Source: Ktedonobacter racemifer DSM 44963 (GTDB lineage Bacteria > Chloroflexota > Ktedonobacteria > Ktedonobacterales > Ktedonobacteraceae). From it: a stretch of DNA of 64,000 nucleotides. The number at the start of each line of letters is the position of its first letter. The stretch's first letter is position 1. The DNA lies in assembly GCF_000178855.1 (NCBI RefSeq), contig NZ_ADVG01000001.1:2827481-2891480 (forward strand), in the 5' to 3' direction. The notes beneath the pieces were generated by a model. It was not told the origin of the DNA and ran no database searches. It worked only from the letters and a program-made list of their open reading frames with translations. Positions 27,248 through 36,060 of this stretch are shown in pieces. The position numbers were made by a program, and so were the translations under genes.

Positions 27248-28966
27248 TCATGCCTCGGCAGGAGCAAGAGGCGCAGGACTTTTCGCCTGGCGTTGGGCAA
27301 AAGCATCCGCGTGGGCCAGGCGCTGCTGCGTGGTAGGATGCGTTGAGGTTAACCGTTGGAGTCGGGAGTTACTGATTGGCCAGACACGATAGTGGGCCAG
27401 GCGCTGCTTCGAACGTTTAAAGGCCTCTACATTCTGCGTTGTCTGCAAAGCATATTCGTCTGCCCGATATTCCTGGCGTCGCCGTAGCCAGCGATGTAGC
27501 ACAAAAAAGCCAACACCAATGCCATAACAGAGCCCCGCTTTCGCCATACTTTGCCCATCAAATTGCAAGAAGAAAAGGTACAAGCGCGTGGTTGTGGGAA
27601 ACGTGACGAACAGTATCTGCTGGCAGGCAAGCAAGGTCAGGCCGCTAAAAAGCGTTCTCCAACCCACACGCCGCAGAATGTCCTGGTGAATCAGGTGTCC
27701 CAGTTCATGCGCCAGGATCACCTCCTGCTCATCGAGAGGAAATTTTTGATAGAATGTGTCGGTAAAGACGATACGCTTTTGCAGTCCCCATTGGATCAGG
27801 TGCGCATTGGCGGCCAGGGTTGTGCTCCCTGATTTGGCATCTTTCGCCTCTTTCACATAAAAGCCTGCGACGCGCGTTCCCGTGCGCTTGAGCAATGCCG
27901 ATAGCCGCTCATTCAAAGGCCCCTCTGGGACCGGAACCAATCTGGTAAAGAGGGTAATAGGAAATCGCGACAGAACATAGACCCGCACCAGGTAAAAAAG
28001 CGCGAAATAGAGCGTACTCATCAGCCACCAGGTGGACGGAAACAGGATAAAGAGCGCGTAGATCACCTCAAATGAAAGCAGAAACTGCGCCAACTTGAAA
28101 ATATGATTTAGGCTATACGCCATCAACCAGCGCAGCGTGGAGGAGAAAAGCGAGCGCGATGTCTTTTGGCGTACAAGCCGAGGCAGCACAGTGGCATAGA
28201 CCCAGTGTAATGGCAGACACAGCAGATACCAGAGACTGTAGCCAAACATGACAGTTCCTAAGGCGAGCCAGGGAAACCACTCGGGACGTGGCTGGGCAAG
28301 GAGAAATGGCTCAGAGGTAAAGAGCGCCAGCAGTGCATATCCAATGGAGTCTATGTGTGAATCGACAAAGACCAGGAGCAGCACAAAAATAAGAATGATC
28401 CAGCCCAACCAGGCAAAAGGGATGTAATACTGTCGGGCCAGGTTAAGCCTGCGCATACGACGCCTGGAAGCGTCATCAGGCTTCGCGGGCGGCACATCCT
28501 GGGCCTCCAGTCTGAGGGAGGCCAGGTCAGCAGCGGAGAGCCCTGGCTGCCTCAGAATGTCCTCAAGCGTCAACCCTGCCTCCTGGAGCATCTTCACCCC
28601 CTGGCTCTGCTCCTCATACCAGAGTGCCAGCAGGAAATGCTCTGGATTGATGACGACGCCAAGCGCCGTATCCTTCAAACGTACCGTCCGCCCTACAACG
28701 ATCCGGCTACGCTCGGATAACCCAATTTTCCCCTCCGTTGGCGCCCCCTCATCCTGGGTCAAGCGGGCATGCAGATTAGCATAGAGGCTGGCGGGTTCAA
28801 GCGTCAAATGACTCAGAATCTCAGCCGCGCGCCCTTCGCGCTCACTCAGCAGACCAAGCCAGAAATGATCTGGCTCCAACTCAGTGGCCCCCAGCGCCCG
28901 CGCCTCTTTTTCAGCGCGATTGATGAGAGACTTTGCCGCATCCGCAAACTGATTAAGCGTACTCAT
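27248..28966 (-). CDS. Clp-N domain fused to M48 membrane metalloprotease
   Basis: A 572-residue protein. Residues 1-145 form a Clp-N repeat domain, as in ClpA/ClpC, with RAEKEARALGATELEPDHFW and a second repeat IVVGRTVRLKDTALGVVINPEHFLL. Several membrane helices follow (for example PFAWLGWIILIFVLLLVF). A cytoplasmic M48 (HtpX/Ste24-like) peptidase domain has the zinc motif EVILAHELGHLIHQD and the third ligand in RADEYAL. The Clp-N part normally binds adaptors or unfolded substrates for AAA+ unfoldases; here no AAA domain is present. The ATG at 28966 has GAGG upstream; 23 earlier codons are open but unlikely. Probable role: membrane protein quality control. Confidence 0.82.
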   Translation of the reverse strand: MSTLNQFADAAKSLINRAEKEARALGATELEPDHFWLGLLSEREGRAAEILSHLTLEPASLYANLHARLTQDEGAPTEGKIGLSERSRIVVGRTVRLKDTALGVVINPEHFLLALWYEEQSQGVKMLQEAGLTLEDILRQPGLSAADLASLRLEAQDVPPAKPDDASRRRMRRLNLARQYYIPFAWLGWIILIFVLLLVFVDSHIDSIGYALLALFTSEPFLLAQPRPEWFPWLALGTVMFGYSLWYLLCLPLHWVYATVLPRLVRQKTSRSLFSSTLRWLMAYSLNHIFKLAQFLLSFEVIYALFILFPSTWWLMSTLYFALFYLVRVYVLSRFPITLFTRLVPVPEGPLNERLSALLKRTGTRVAGFYVKEAKDAKSGSTTLAANAHLIQWGLQKRIVFTDTFYQKFPLDEQEVILAHELGHLIHQDILRRVGWRTLFSGLTLLACQQILFVTFPTTTRLYLFFLQFDGQSMAKAGLCYGIGVGFFVLHRWLRRRQEYRADEYALQTTQNVEAFKRSKQRLAHYRVWPISNSRLQRLTSTHPTTQQRLAHADAFAQRQAKSPAPLAPAEA

Positions 28967-29362
28967 TCTTAACCTCAAAGCCATTCCGCTTTTTACCTTA
29001 AAAGGCGCCACATAGTGGTTTATACTTTCTTCCATAAAAGATTATAAATGAAGCGGCAGCGACAAACTATGAACCAGCACACACTCATTGGTGTATCCCA
29101 TAATCGCTCTTTGCGAACTCACGCTTCAACTTCTCCACATAATTTTTGCATCAAGATATTCCCATTATGATCTTTTATACGTTATACTAGAGCAAGGTAC
29201 TCTTCATGCAAACAGCAAGAAGGTAAGCCCCAATTCCATGGTCAGCCCGGTTTACGCATGCTCTCCCTTCGGGAAACGTTCGTAGAGAAGAGGATAGGCG
29301 GTGTCATACAAAGCAGAAATGATGGCGACACCGCGTTGGTAGATAGAAGAGGGAATCGCATT
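28967..29362. other. Divergent intergenic region
   Basis: About 395 bases between the divergent M48 and TPR genes. AT-rich -10-like boxes occur on both strands (TATAAT near 29041-29046 read on the minus strand, TATACT near 29184 on the plus strand) but without good -35 partners. No gene is supported. Confidence 0.4.
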
Positions 29363-30742
29363 ATGACCGACTCACATGACCTCGTTCGCTTCAATCTGTT
29401 TCAGCAGCTCGTCGAGTGGCTCCACTGCAACCAGCAGGATACGCATAAGGGGCGTTTTTACCTCGAAAGACACCTCCCTCTAACCGAAGATCATAGTGAC
29501 AAAGAGCTTGAACGCTTGATTAGAGCTCACGTAGAAGAGCATACCGAGCTCAAGCAACAGCTAGAATTTCACCTGCAACTGCTCCAGGAGGTACGCAGGC
29601 GCGGTGGCACACGCCAGGCGGTACGCGACGCCTATGTGAATCACTATGGTGGCCTGGTGCTTGATATCCCGGATTGGCTGCATGTCTACCTTGAGCAGCG
29701 CAGCTACCTGGTTCTCCTCAACCGGCCTGAACGCACACGCAGGCGGCAGGCAGAGATCCTACAGGAGGCTTTAAAGCGTACGGAGGCCGACACCAAGGCA
29801 CGCGCCGAGATCTGCGCAGCCCTGCGCAACGAAATCGGTATACTCCTCATCTCGGGCGCGCAATATGCCACGCAGGAGCTCCAGGTTAAGGCCCTTGAAG
29901 AAGCCATCGTCCTGCATAAACTGGCCCTCAAGACCTTTACCCCGGCGCGCTACCCTCTCCAGCATGCCCAAACTCAGTTACTCCTGGGAACCGCTTACTT
30001 GCAATATGGCTTCAGCGGCCAGGATAAAATGCTTGAGCAGGCCATTACCGCGTTCCAGGTAGCCCAGCGCACCTTCACACAGAAGGAGCACCCCGAGGAA
30101 TGGCTCAAGCTCCAGACCTTGCTTGGCAAGGCCTTGCTCAAACGCCCCAAAGGCAAGCCCGCGCAGAACATTGAGCAGGCCCTTGAGTATCAACAGACAG
30201 CGCTTCTACACATTACCTCTGATACGCCCTCTGAAACGCTTGCCCTTATCCATGTGCATCGGGGTGACTGCTACTACCTGCGCCAGGCAGGCGAGCGCAC
30301 GGAGAACCTCATCCAGGCTAAGAATTGTTATCGCCAGGCCCTGCACACCTTCTCTCCCAGCCAGACACCAGAAGAATGGGCCACGACCCATATCCGCCTG
30401 GCGGCCATCTTCCAGGCCCTTCCCTGGCAAGATGAGCAGCAGCACGACCGCAACCTGCATTGCGCCATTGTCTGTTATGAAGAGGCCCTTCGCACCTATC
30501 ACCCCGATGTCTACCTTGTCGAATACGCCTCGACCCTCGTCAGCCTGGGCTATACGCATAAGCAGCGCCTGAGCGGTGACCGTGTGCATAACCTGCAACA
30601 AGCCTCCAGGTGCTTCCGTAGCGCGCTCCACATCTTCACCAGCAACACCTTCCCCGCCTACTATCGCCAGACCCTGCTCAGCCTGGCCGAGTCAGAACGC
30701 CTGCGCAAGGAGACCCTCCAGCAGCAACCTATAGGGGGCTAA
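29363..30742 (+). CDS. TPR-repeat protein
   Basis: A 459-residue soluble, almost entirely helical protein. The first 130 residues are charged (HVEEHTELKQQLEFHLQLL) and may form a coiled coil. From about residue 160 onward there are repeated tetratricopeptide-like units of about 45-50 residues, such as LEEAIVLHKLALKTFTP, LEQAITAFQVAQRTFTQ, IEQALEYQQTALLHI and LIQAKNCYRQALHTFSP. The recurring F/P ending of each repeat resembles the CHAT-associated TPR class, though no protease domain is present. Start ATG 29363 has GAGGG upstream; the frame extends 35 codons earlier without a good site. It is followed by a 36-bp hairpin. The partner protein is unknown. Confidence 0.75.
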   Translation: MTDSHDLVRFNLFQQLVEWLHCNQQDTHKGRFYLERHLPLTEDHSDKELERLIRAHVEEHTELKQQLEFHLQLLQEVRRRGGTRQAVRDAYVNHYGGLVLDIPDWLHVYLEQRSYLVLLNRPERTRRRQAEILQEALKRTEADTKARAEICAALRNEIGILLISGAQYATQELQVKALEEAIVLHKLALKTFTPARYPLQHAQTQLLLGTAYLQYGFSGQDKMLEQAITAFQVAQRTFTQKEHPEEWLKLQTLLGKALLKRPKGKPAQNIEQALEYQQTALLHITSDTPSETLALIHVHRGDCYYLRQAGERTENLIQAKNCYRQALHTFSPSQTPEEWATTHIRLAAIFQALPWQDEQQHDRNLHCAIVCYEEALRTYHPDVYLVEYASTLVSLGYTHKQRLSGDRVHNLQQASRCFRSALHIFTSNTFPAYYRQTLLSLAESERLRKETLQQQPIGG

Positions 30743-30750
30743 CAGCCCTT

Positions 30751-30826
30751 AAGATATTCTAGTGTATATGGACATGGGGCGTGGGCGAATGCCCACGCCC
30801 CATGTCCATATACACTAGAATATCTT
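30751..30826. terminator. Long inverted repeat, 36-bp perfect stem
   Basis: Arms 30751-30786 and 30791-30826 match perfectly around GAAT. It lies 8 nt after the TPR gene stop and just before the ilvD promoter. GC rises toward the apex. No U-tract. Confidence 0.75.
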
Positions 30827-30833
30827 GACATCC

Positions 30834-30861
30834 TTGAATACTTTGCTAAATGGAGTATAAT
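30834..30861 (+). promoter_or_regulatory. ilvD promoter
   Basis: TTGAAT, 16-nt spacer, perfect TATAAT. It would give a leader of about 265 nt before ilvD. I looked there for a T-box or leader peptide and found no T-box consensus and no convincing regulatory codon run. Confidence 0.6.
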
Positions 30862-31134
30862 AATCAGCAATATTCCAGAGGAGGGCGCGATCCCGCGTCC
30901 AAGCACTTTTCAGTTTGTCTATCTGTCGGATATCTTTTTGCTGACCTGGCAACCACGATGTCATAGTGATTGCCTTGTGCCAATGACGGCCTTCTGGTGT
31001 GAACAGCCTATGAGGAAAGTTGCTGATACGTCTACCTGCTTTTCTATCAGCCTGGATACAACGCGGTATTTCTTCACCCCATCCTCCTGGTCAGCAAGTC
31101 ATAGCCGATCCACATGAAAGGATGCGTTGCCAGC

Positions 31135-32841
31135 ATGTCAGAGACCGAGAAATCTACGCATACAACCTCCAGGGAACTCAATAGCCGCAGCAAGGCTATT
31201 ACTGAGGGCGAGATACGTGCCCCCAACCGCTCTATGCTGCGCGCGGTCGGTTTTACCGATGAGGACTTCCAGAAGCCAATGATCGGCATCGCCAGCACCT
31301 GGGCCGAGATTACGCCCTGCAACTCACATATCAATCGCCTGGCGGAGAAGGTCAAGGAAGGCGTACGCGTTGGCGGAGGCGCCCCCCAGATCTTCGGCAC
31401 CATTACCGTCAGCGATGGCATCTCTATGGGCACCGAGGGCATGAAATATTCCCTTCCCAGCCGCGAGGTGATCGCCGACTCTATCGAGCTTGTGAGCAAC
31501 GCGCAGCGTTTTGACGGCGTCATCGCCCTTGGCGGCTGCGATAAGAACATGCCTGGCTGTTTGATGGCCCTGGCGCGTCTCGACATTCCCAGCATTTTTG
31601 TCTATGGTGGCACCATCCTTCCCGGCACCTGTCGCGGGCATGACGTCGATATCGTGAGCGTCTTCGAGGCGGTCGGAAAATATAGCGCCGGGCAGATCAG
31701 TCGCGAAGAATTGAAGGAGATCGAGTGCAACGCCATTCCCGGCGCTGGCTCCTGCGGCGGCATGTACACCGCCAACACCATGGCCTCCTCAATTGAGGCC
31801 CTGGGCATGTCTCTCCCCGGCAGCTCGTCCGCGCCCGCGGTCACCGCACGCAAGGCCATGGATTGCTATGAGGCGGGACAGGCTGTGGTACGCCTGATCG
31901 AGCGCCAGTTGACACCACGCCAGATCATGACGAGGGCAGCCTTTGAGAACGCGATTACCCTGGTCATGGCCCTGGGCGGCTCTACCAACGCCGTTCTCCA
32001 CCTGATCGCCATCGCGCGCCAGATGGACCTTCCCCTGACCATCGACGACTTTACACGCATCGGCAAGAAGGTTCCTCACCTCGCCGACCTCAAGCCAGGC
32101 GGACGCTTCGCCATGGCGGACCTGGATAAAGTCGGCGGCGTACAGGCCGTCCTGAAATACCTCCTGAACACTGGCTTTATCAATGGCGACGTGTTGACCG
32201 TGACGGGTAAGACCCTGGCGGAGAATCTGGAGAGCGCCCCCGATCTGGCACAGGGGCAGGAGATTGTCATGCCGCTTGAGCAGCCGCTGCATCCCAGTGG
32301 TCCCCTGGTCATCCTCAAGGGCAACCTGGCTCCCGAAGGCGCTGTTTGTAAGATCGCCGGCCTGAAGGTCACAACCCACCGTGGTCCCGCCAAGGTCTTC
32401 AACTCTGAGGAAGAGACCTTTGAGGCCATCATGAACCATAAAATCACCCATGGCGACGTGGTTGTGATCCGCTACGAAGGTCCGAAGGGCGGCCCCGGCA
32501 TGCGCGAGATGCTCGCAGTAACCGCAGCCCTCGTTGGCCAGGGCTATGGCGAGACGGTTGGCCTGATTACCGATGGACGCTTCTCGGGCGGCACACACGG
32601 TATGGTCGTCGGACACATCGCTCCCGAGGCCCAGGTTGGCGGTCCCATCGCTATCGTGCAGAATGGCGACATCATCACCATCGACGCGGACAACAACCTG
32701 CTCGCTCTCAACCTCAGCGATGAGGAGATCGCCGCGCGCTTTAAGAACTGGCAGGCACCCGAGTCACGCTACAAAACCGGCGTTATCGCCAAGTACGCCA
32801 AGCTCGTTACCTCCGCCTCCGAAGGCGCCATCACTCAATAA
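31135..32841 (+). CDS. ilvD: Dihydroxy-acid dehydratase
   Basis: IlvD dehydrates 2,3-dihydroxyisovalerate and its homolog in the penultimate step of valine, isoleucine and leucine synthesis. The protein has 568 residues. The iron-sulfur cysteines are found in [22 protein letters not shown] and [14 protein letters not shown], the three-cysteine pattern of the IlvD/Edd family. [14 protein letters not shown] and the C-terminal [20 protein letters not shown] are typical of IlvD rather than Edd. ATG 31135 has AAAGGA about 12 nt upstream; an ATG seven codons earlier is possible. No other branched-chain gene is adjacent. It ends at a 72-nt perfect palindrome. Confidence 0.95.
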   Translation: MSETEKSTHTTSRELNSRSKAITEGEIRAPNRSMLRAVGFTDEDFQKPMIGIASTWAEITPCNSHINRLAEKVKEGVRVGGGAPQIFGTITVSDGISMGTEGMKYSLPSREVIADSIELVSNAQRFDGVIALGGCDKNMPGCLMALARLDIPSIFVYGGTILPGTCRGHDVDIVSVFEAVGKYSAGQISREELKEIECNAIPGAGSCGGMYTANTMASSIEALGMSLPGSSSAPAVTARKAMDCYEAGQAVVRLIERQLTPRQIMTRAAFENAITLVMALGGSTNAVLHLIAIARQMDLPLTIDDFTRIGKKVPHLADLKPGGRFAMADLDKVGGVQAVLKYLLNTGFINGDVLTVTGKTLAENLESAPDLAQGQEIVMPLEQPLHPSGPLVILKGNLAPEGAVCKIAGLKVTTHRGPAKVFNSEEETFEAIMNHKITHGDVVVIRYEGPKGGPGMREMLAVTAALVGQGYGETVGLITDGRFSGGTHGMVVGHIAPEAQVGGPIAIVQNGDIITIDADNNLLALNLSDEEIAARFKNWQAPESRYKTGVIAKYAKLVTSASEGAITQ

Positions 32842-32854
32842 AATCATCTCATTC

Positions 32855-32926
32855 ATCCTATCGAGCAACAGAAGGGCCGTGGGGCGAACGCGTTCGCCCC
32901 ACGGCCCTTCTGTTGCTCGATAGGAT
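32855..32926. terminator. Perfect 72-nt palindrome between convergent genes
   Basis: Arms of 36 nt each (32855-32890 and 32891-32926) are exact reverse complements with no spacer. It lies 13 nt after the ilvD stop and one base before the stop codon of the SRPBCC gene. It is the longest uninterrupted palindrome in the window. Confidence 0.78.
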
Positions 32927-32927
32927 C

Positions 32928-33476
32928 TTATTTCTCGCGTTTGCGGCTGATGATAAAGCCAATGACCACGCCTACGGCCAGCAGGGGAATATAGAGGTCC
33001 TTATACGATCTTGCCTTCACAGCGGGGAGGTTCTCGCCCGTGACACGGCTGTTCAAGCGAGCGAGGACATCACCATAGATATTGCGTAGACCAAGAGGCG
33101 CAAAGGTACGCTCAAAGAAGCCGCCAATACCGCTGCTACCGCTCCACTCGCTGGCAACCCCCACACGCGTCTGTGTGCCACCGTTCTCAGGCGAGACGGT
33201 CCAGGTGGTGACAAACGAGGAATCATAATCACGCTCGCGCAGGACCTTGCCTTTCACGACCTCTTCGACCTTCATACGGTAGTTGCGCTCGCGATTGGCC
33301 GCGTGCAGGCGATACTGCACGACCGTCCCCTCGCCCTGTCCCCCCTTCTCGATCCGGTAGTCCTGGAAGTTCTCGGGCAGAAACTGCTCGCGCCGCTTAT
33401 AATCGCTGAGGATAGCATACACATCGGCGGGTTTCGCATTCACAATACGCTCATTTGTGACGACGATCTGGCTCAT
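32928..33476 (-). CDS. SRPBCC family protein with C-terminal membrane anchor
   Basis: This 182-residue protein has the SRPBCC (START-like) pattern VVTNERIVNAKPADVYAILS, TVVQYRLHAANRERNY and VRVLRERDY-like strands, then a helix FFERTFAPLGLRNIY. The C-terminus adds one membrane helix, YIPLLAVGVVIGFIISRK. The ligand-binding domain would face the cytoplasm. ATG 33476 has GGAAGG seven bases upstream; a TTG and an ATG slightly earlier are less well placed. The sequence differs from the soluble SRPBCC protein at 11778. Function unknown. Confidence 0.78.
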   Translation of the reverse strand: MSQIVVTNERIVNAKPADVYAILSDYKRREQFLPENFQDYRIEKGGQGEGTVVQYRLHAANRERNYRMKVEEVVKGKVLRERDYDSSFVTTWTVSPENGGTQTRVGVASEWSGSSGIGGFFERTFAPLGLRNIYGDVLARLNSRVTGENLPAVKARSYKDLYIPLLAVGVVIGFIISRKREK

Positions 33477-33618
33477 ATTCATACCTTCCAATCTACTTTT
33501 ATCCCACCTGGGAAGAGCTTTTTAGCTTTTTGCTAGAGTGCGTTGAGAGGGAAAATCCCCCTATTTCCTATCATATCACCCACATCTACTACCCAGAAAT
33601 AACTTGTACACGAGGTTA

Positions 33619-33677
33619 GTAAATAGGATGGTGGGTCCTGGCAGCTGTATGCTGCCAGGACCCACCATCCTATTTAC
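33619..33677. terminator. Long inverted repeat, 27-bp perfect stem
   Basis: Arms 33619-33645 and 33651-33677 pair perfectly, with a 5-nt loop TGTAT and apex GGCAGC/GCTGCC. It is 18 nt downstream of the stop of the small minus-strand gene at 33696. Confidence 0.72.
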
Positions 33678-33695
33678 CAAATAACAGAGTGGATT

Positions 33696-33902
33696 TTACT
33701 GCTTTTCATCCCACATATGAGCATACACAACCAGCGACTCGTCGAGCGGAATTTTGACCCACTCTTCGGTATTAAGCGAGCGCTGGTTTCGCTCCAACTG
33801 GTGATCCGCACCCAGGCTGGTCATGAGTGCAGGCTCCCTCAAAGCATCCAATGCGGGAATATACATAAAGAAATCTTCTTGCGCAAATACCTGTTGACTC
33901 AT
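33696..33902 (-). CDS. Small hypothetical protein (68 residues), promoter region displaced by an insertion sequence
   Basis: A short acidic soluble protein starting MSQQVFAQEDFFMYIPALDA and ending VYAHMWDEKQ. I know no family. The gene is supported by a ribosome site (GAAAGG, nine bases before the ATG) and by a long 3' hairpin like those of its neighbours. The ribosome site coincides with the target duplication of the IS1182-type element, which inserted immediately upstream. The original promoter is therefore now beyond the element, near 35693 onward. The gene may be silent or driven from the element's end. Confidence 0.55.
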   Translation of the reverse strand: MSQQVFAQEDFFMYIPALDALREPALMTSLGADHQLERNQRSLNTEEWVKIPLDESLVVYAHMWDEKQ

Positions 33903-33917
33903 GACCAGTATCCTTTC

Positions 33918-35686
33918 GACTCTGTTGGCGAATGGTATTGAGGCTGAGAAAGGGAGAGAGGATACACTGATAGAAAGGAAATGAGAAGCCAGCAAGAATA
34001 TGTAGAAGAGAAGGAGAAAATCATGTCCCTGTCCCCCCAACAGTTGCCTGCCATCCCTGAAGAAACGGCTCGTGTGGCCCGAAGCCTGCATCCCAAAGGG
34101 AACCGCTACATGTGGTTACGTGATCAATTAGGTGCCATCTATGATGACGAGCAGTTTGCAACCCTCTATCCAACCACTGGCCAATTGGCAGAACAACCCT
34201 GAAGAATCGCAGTGATGAGCGTGATCCAATATATGGAAGCGTACACGGATCGTCAGGCCGCCGAAGCCATGAGAGAGCGCATTGATATCAAGTACGCATT
34301 GAGCTTAGAACTGACCGATCCAGGATTTGACTTTTCCGTGCTCTCGGAATTTCGTAGCCGCTTGATCAAAGGTGGTTTAGAGGAGACGTTACTGACCACG
34401 CTCTTGGAGGTATGTCGGCAACAGGGGTGGCTCAAAGAACGGGGAAAACAGCGGACCGATTCGACACATGTAGAAGCGGCTATCCGCACCTTGAATCGCA
34501 TTGAATGTGCTGGGGAAACCCTACGAGCGGCACTGGGGAGTTTGGCTGTCGTCGTTGCAGAGTGGCTACGTGCTCATGTGCCACAGGACTGGTATGAGCG
34601 CTATGGATCCCGTGTGCAGGACTTCCGCCTGCCAAAAGAAGCCAAAAAACGCGAAGCCCTGGCCGAACAAATCGGTCAGGATGGGTGGAATGTGCTCACG
34701 TGGATACGACAAGCCGATGCACCACTGTGGCTGTGCGAAATCCCAGCCGTAGAAATCTTGCGCCAAGTCTGGATCCAACAATTTTGGATGGATGAGGGAA
34801 AGATCTGCTGGAGATCCAATGACAACATTCCTCCAGCTTCTCGGCTCATTTCTTCTCCCTACGATCCACAAGCCCATATGAGTATCAAGCGTGATCAGGT
34901 GTGGACCGGGTACAAAGTTCATCTGACGGAAACCTGCGATGATGAGACGCCACATCTCATTATCAATGTGGAAACCACATCAGCGCCCACACAAGATATG
35001 GAACTCACCGATGTGATTCATCAGGACGCGAGAGCATAAGCACTTGCTTCCTCAGACGCATTTGATGGACACAGGCTATGTAGATGGAGAGCAGCTGGTG
35101 AGGAGCCAGAGCCAGTATGGAATCGAGTTGATTGGTCCTGTGGTCATTCCTGGGAATTGGCAGACGAAAGATCCACAAAGCTATGATAACAGTCACTTTT
35201 CTATCGATTGGCACCAGCAGCGTGTGACTTGTCCTGAAGGAAAAACGAGTAAAAAATGGACTGTCAAGCAAGACCGCAATGGCAAGGAGGTGATCCGTGC
35301 TCAATTCGGCAAACAGGATTGCCGTGTGTGTCAAGTCCGTTCCCTCTGTACGCATGCCGCCGTGAATCCTCGACAACTCGTTTTTCGCCCACAAGAACAG
35401 CATGAGGCGATTCAAGCTGCTCGCAATCGCCAAACGACGCAAGCGTTCAAAGAACAATATGCCAAACGCTCTGGGATTGAAGGCACCATTTCGCAAGGAG
35501 TACGGGCATTCGATCTTCGTGTTTCCCGTTATCTTGGGCAAGGAAAAACCCATCTCCAACATGTTCTGACGGCTACTGCCATGAATGTCGTGCGCCTGTT
35601 TCAATGGCAAATGGGAGAGACACCTTCGTCACCGCATCTCTCCCGCTTTGCTGCTCTTGCTCTTTAGGCGTTTCGCCAACAGAGTC
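33918..35686 (+). mobile_element. IS1182-type insertion sequence with 15-bp terminal repeats and CCTTTC target duplication
   Basis: Terminal inverted repeats GACTCTGTTGGCGAA (33918-33932) and its exact complement (35672-35686) bound a 1769-bp element. The 6-bp direct repeat CCTTTC flanks it (33912-33917 and 35687-35692), showing genuine transposition into this site. The single transposase gene inside is broken by a nonsense codon and a frameshift, so this copy is not autonomous. Confidence 0.88.
34023..35667 (+). pseudogene. IS1182-family DDE transposase, one nonsense and one frameshift
   Basis: The three reading segments add up to a full transposase. The start ATG 34023 has AAGGAG upstream. 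The first break is a TGA at 34200-34202 where relatives read tryptophan (EQP-stop-RIAVMS). The second is a one-base frameshift near 35025, between VIHQD and LLPQTHLMDTGY. The first catalytic aspartate is in QRTDSTHVEAA, the second in LMDTGYVDGEQL, and the glutamate in KRSGIEGTISQ. The zinc-like CRVCQVRSLC segment typical of the family is present. The family is named IS1182 from these patterns. Decay is limited to two lesions, so inactivation is recent. Confidence 0.88.
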
Positions 35687-35692
35687 CCTTTC

Positions 35693-36060
35693 TGAATCAC
35701 ACCTATCATTGTGAGCTATGTATCGTCTCGTCGAGAAGCTTTCGACAGTCTTAGTATAACGAGGGAATGTAAAGAGAAGATGAATGTTGGATTAGGATAT
35801 TATCAGAAAATTTATGGATGCTTAAAATGACATAAAACAATCTACATTATCTCAACATTACATAGTCCGACAGTACTTCTTTTGGATAATCTGGCGCATT
35901 CTACGTCTTATTTAGTAGGAGAGAGGTAGAATTCCACATCTACTAACCACAAAGAGAAACCGTGTATAGAGGAGAAAATGACAGATACTCTTTAAAGAAT
36001 GCTAACTTATTCTCTAGCTAATTTTTAAAAGAGCTTTTGTTACGGTAAAGGCGGGGTGCA
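35693..36060. other. Intergenic region between the insertion sequence and the kinase gene
   Basis: An AT-rich stretch with no gene. It should contain the former minus-strand promoter of the 68-residue gene and the promoter of the kinase gene; several TATA-like boxes (for example TATAAC near 35755) lack clear -35 partners. Confidence 0.4.

Noticed and set aside
30862..31134. Possible T-box or attenuator in the ilvD leader
   Set aside because: No T-box consensus, no terminator/antiterminator pair and no branched-chain codon run could be found.
31789..32616. 275-codon minus-strand frame inside ilvD
   Set aside because: Shadow of ilvD; no ribosome site and no known domain.
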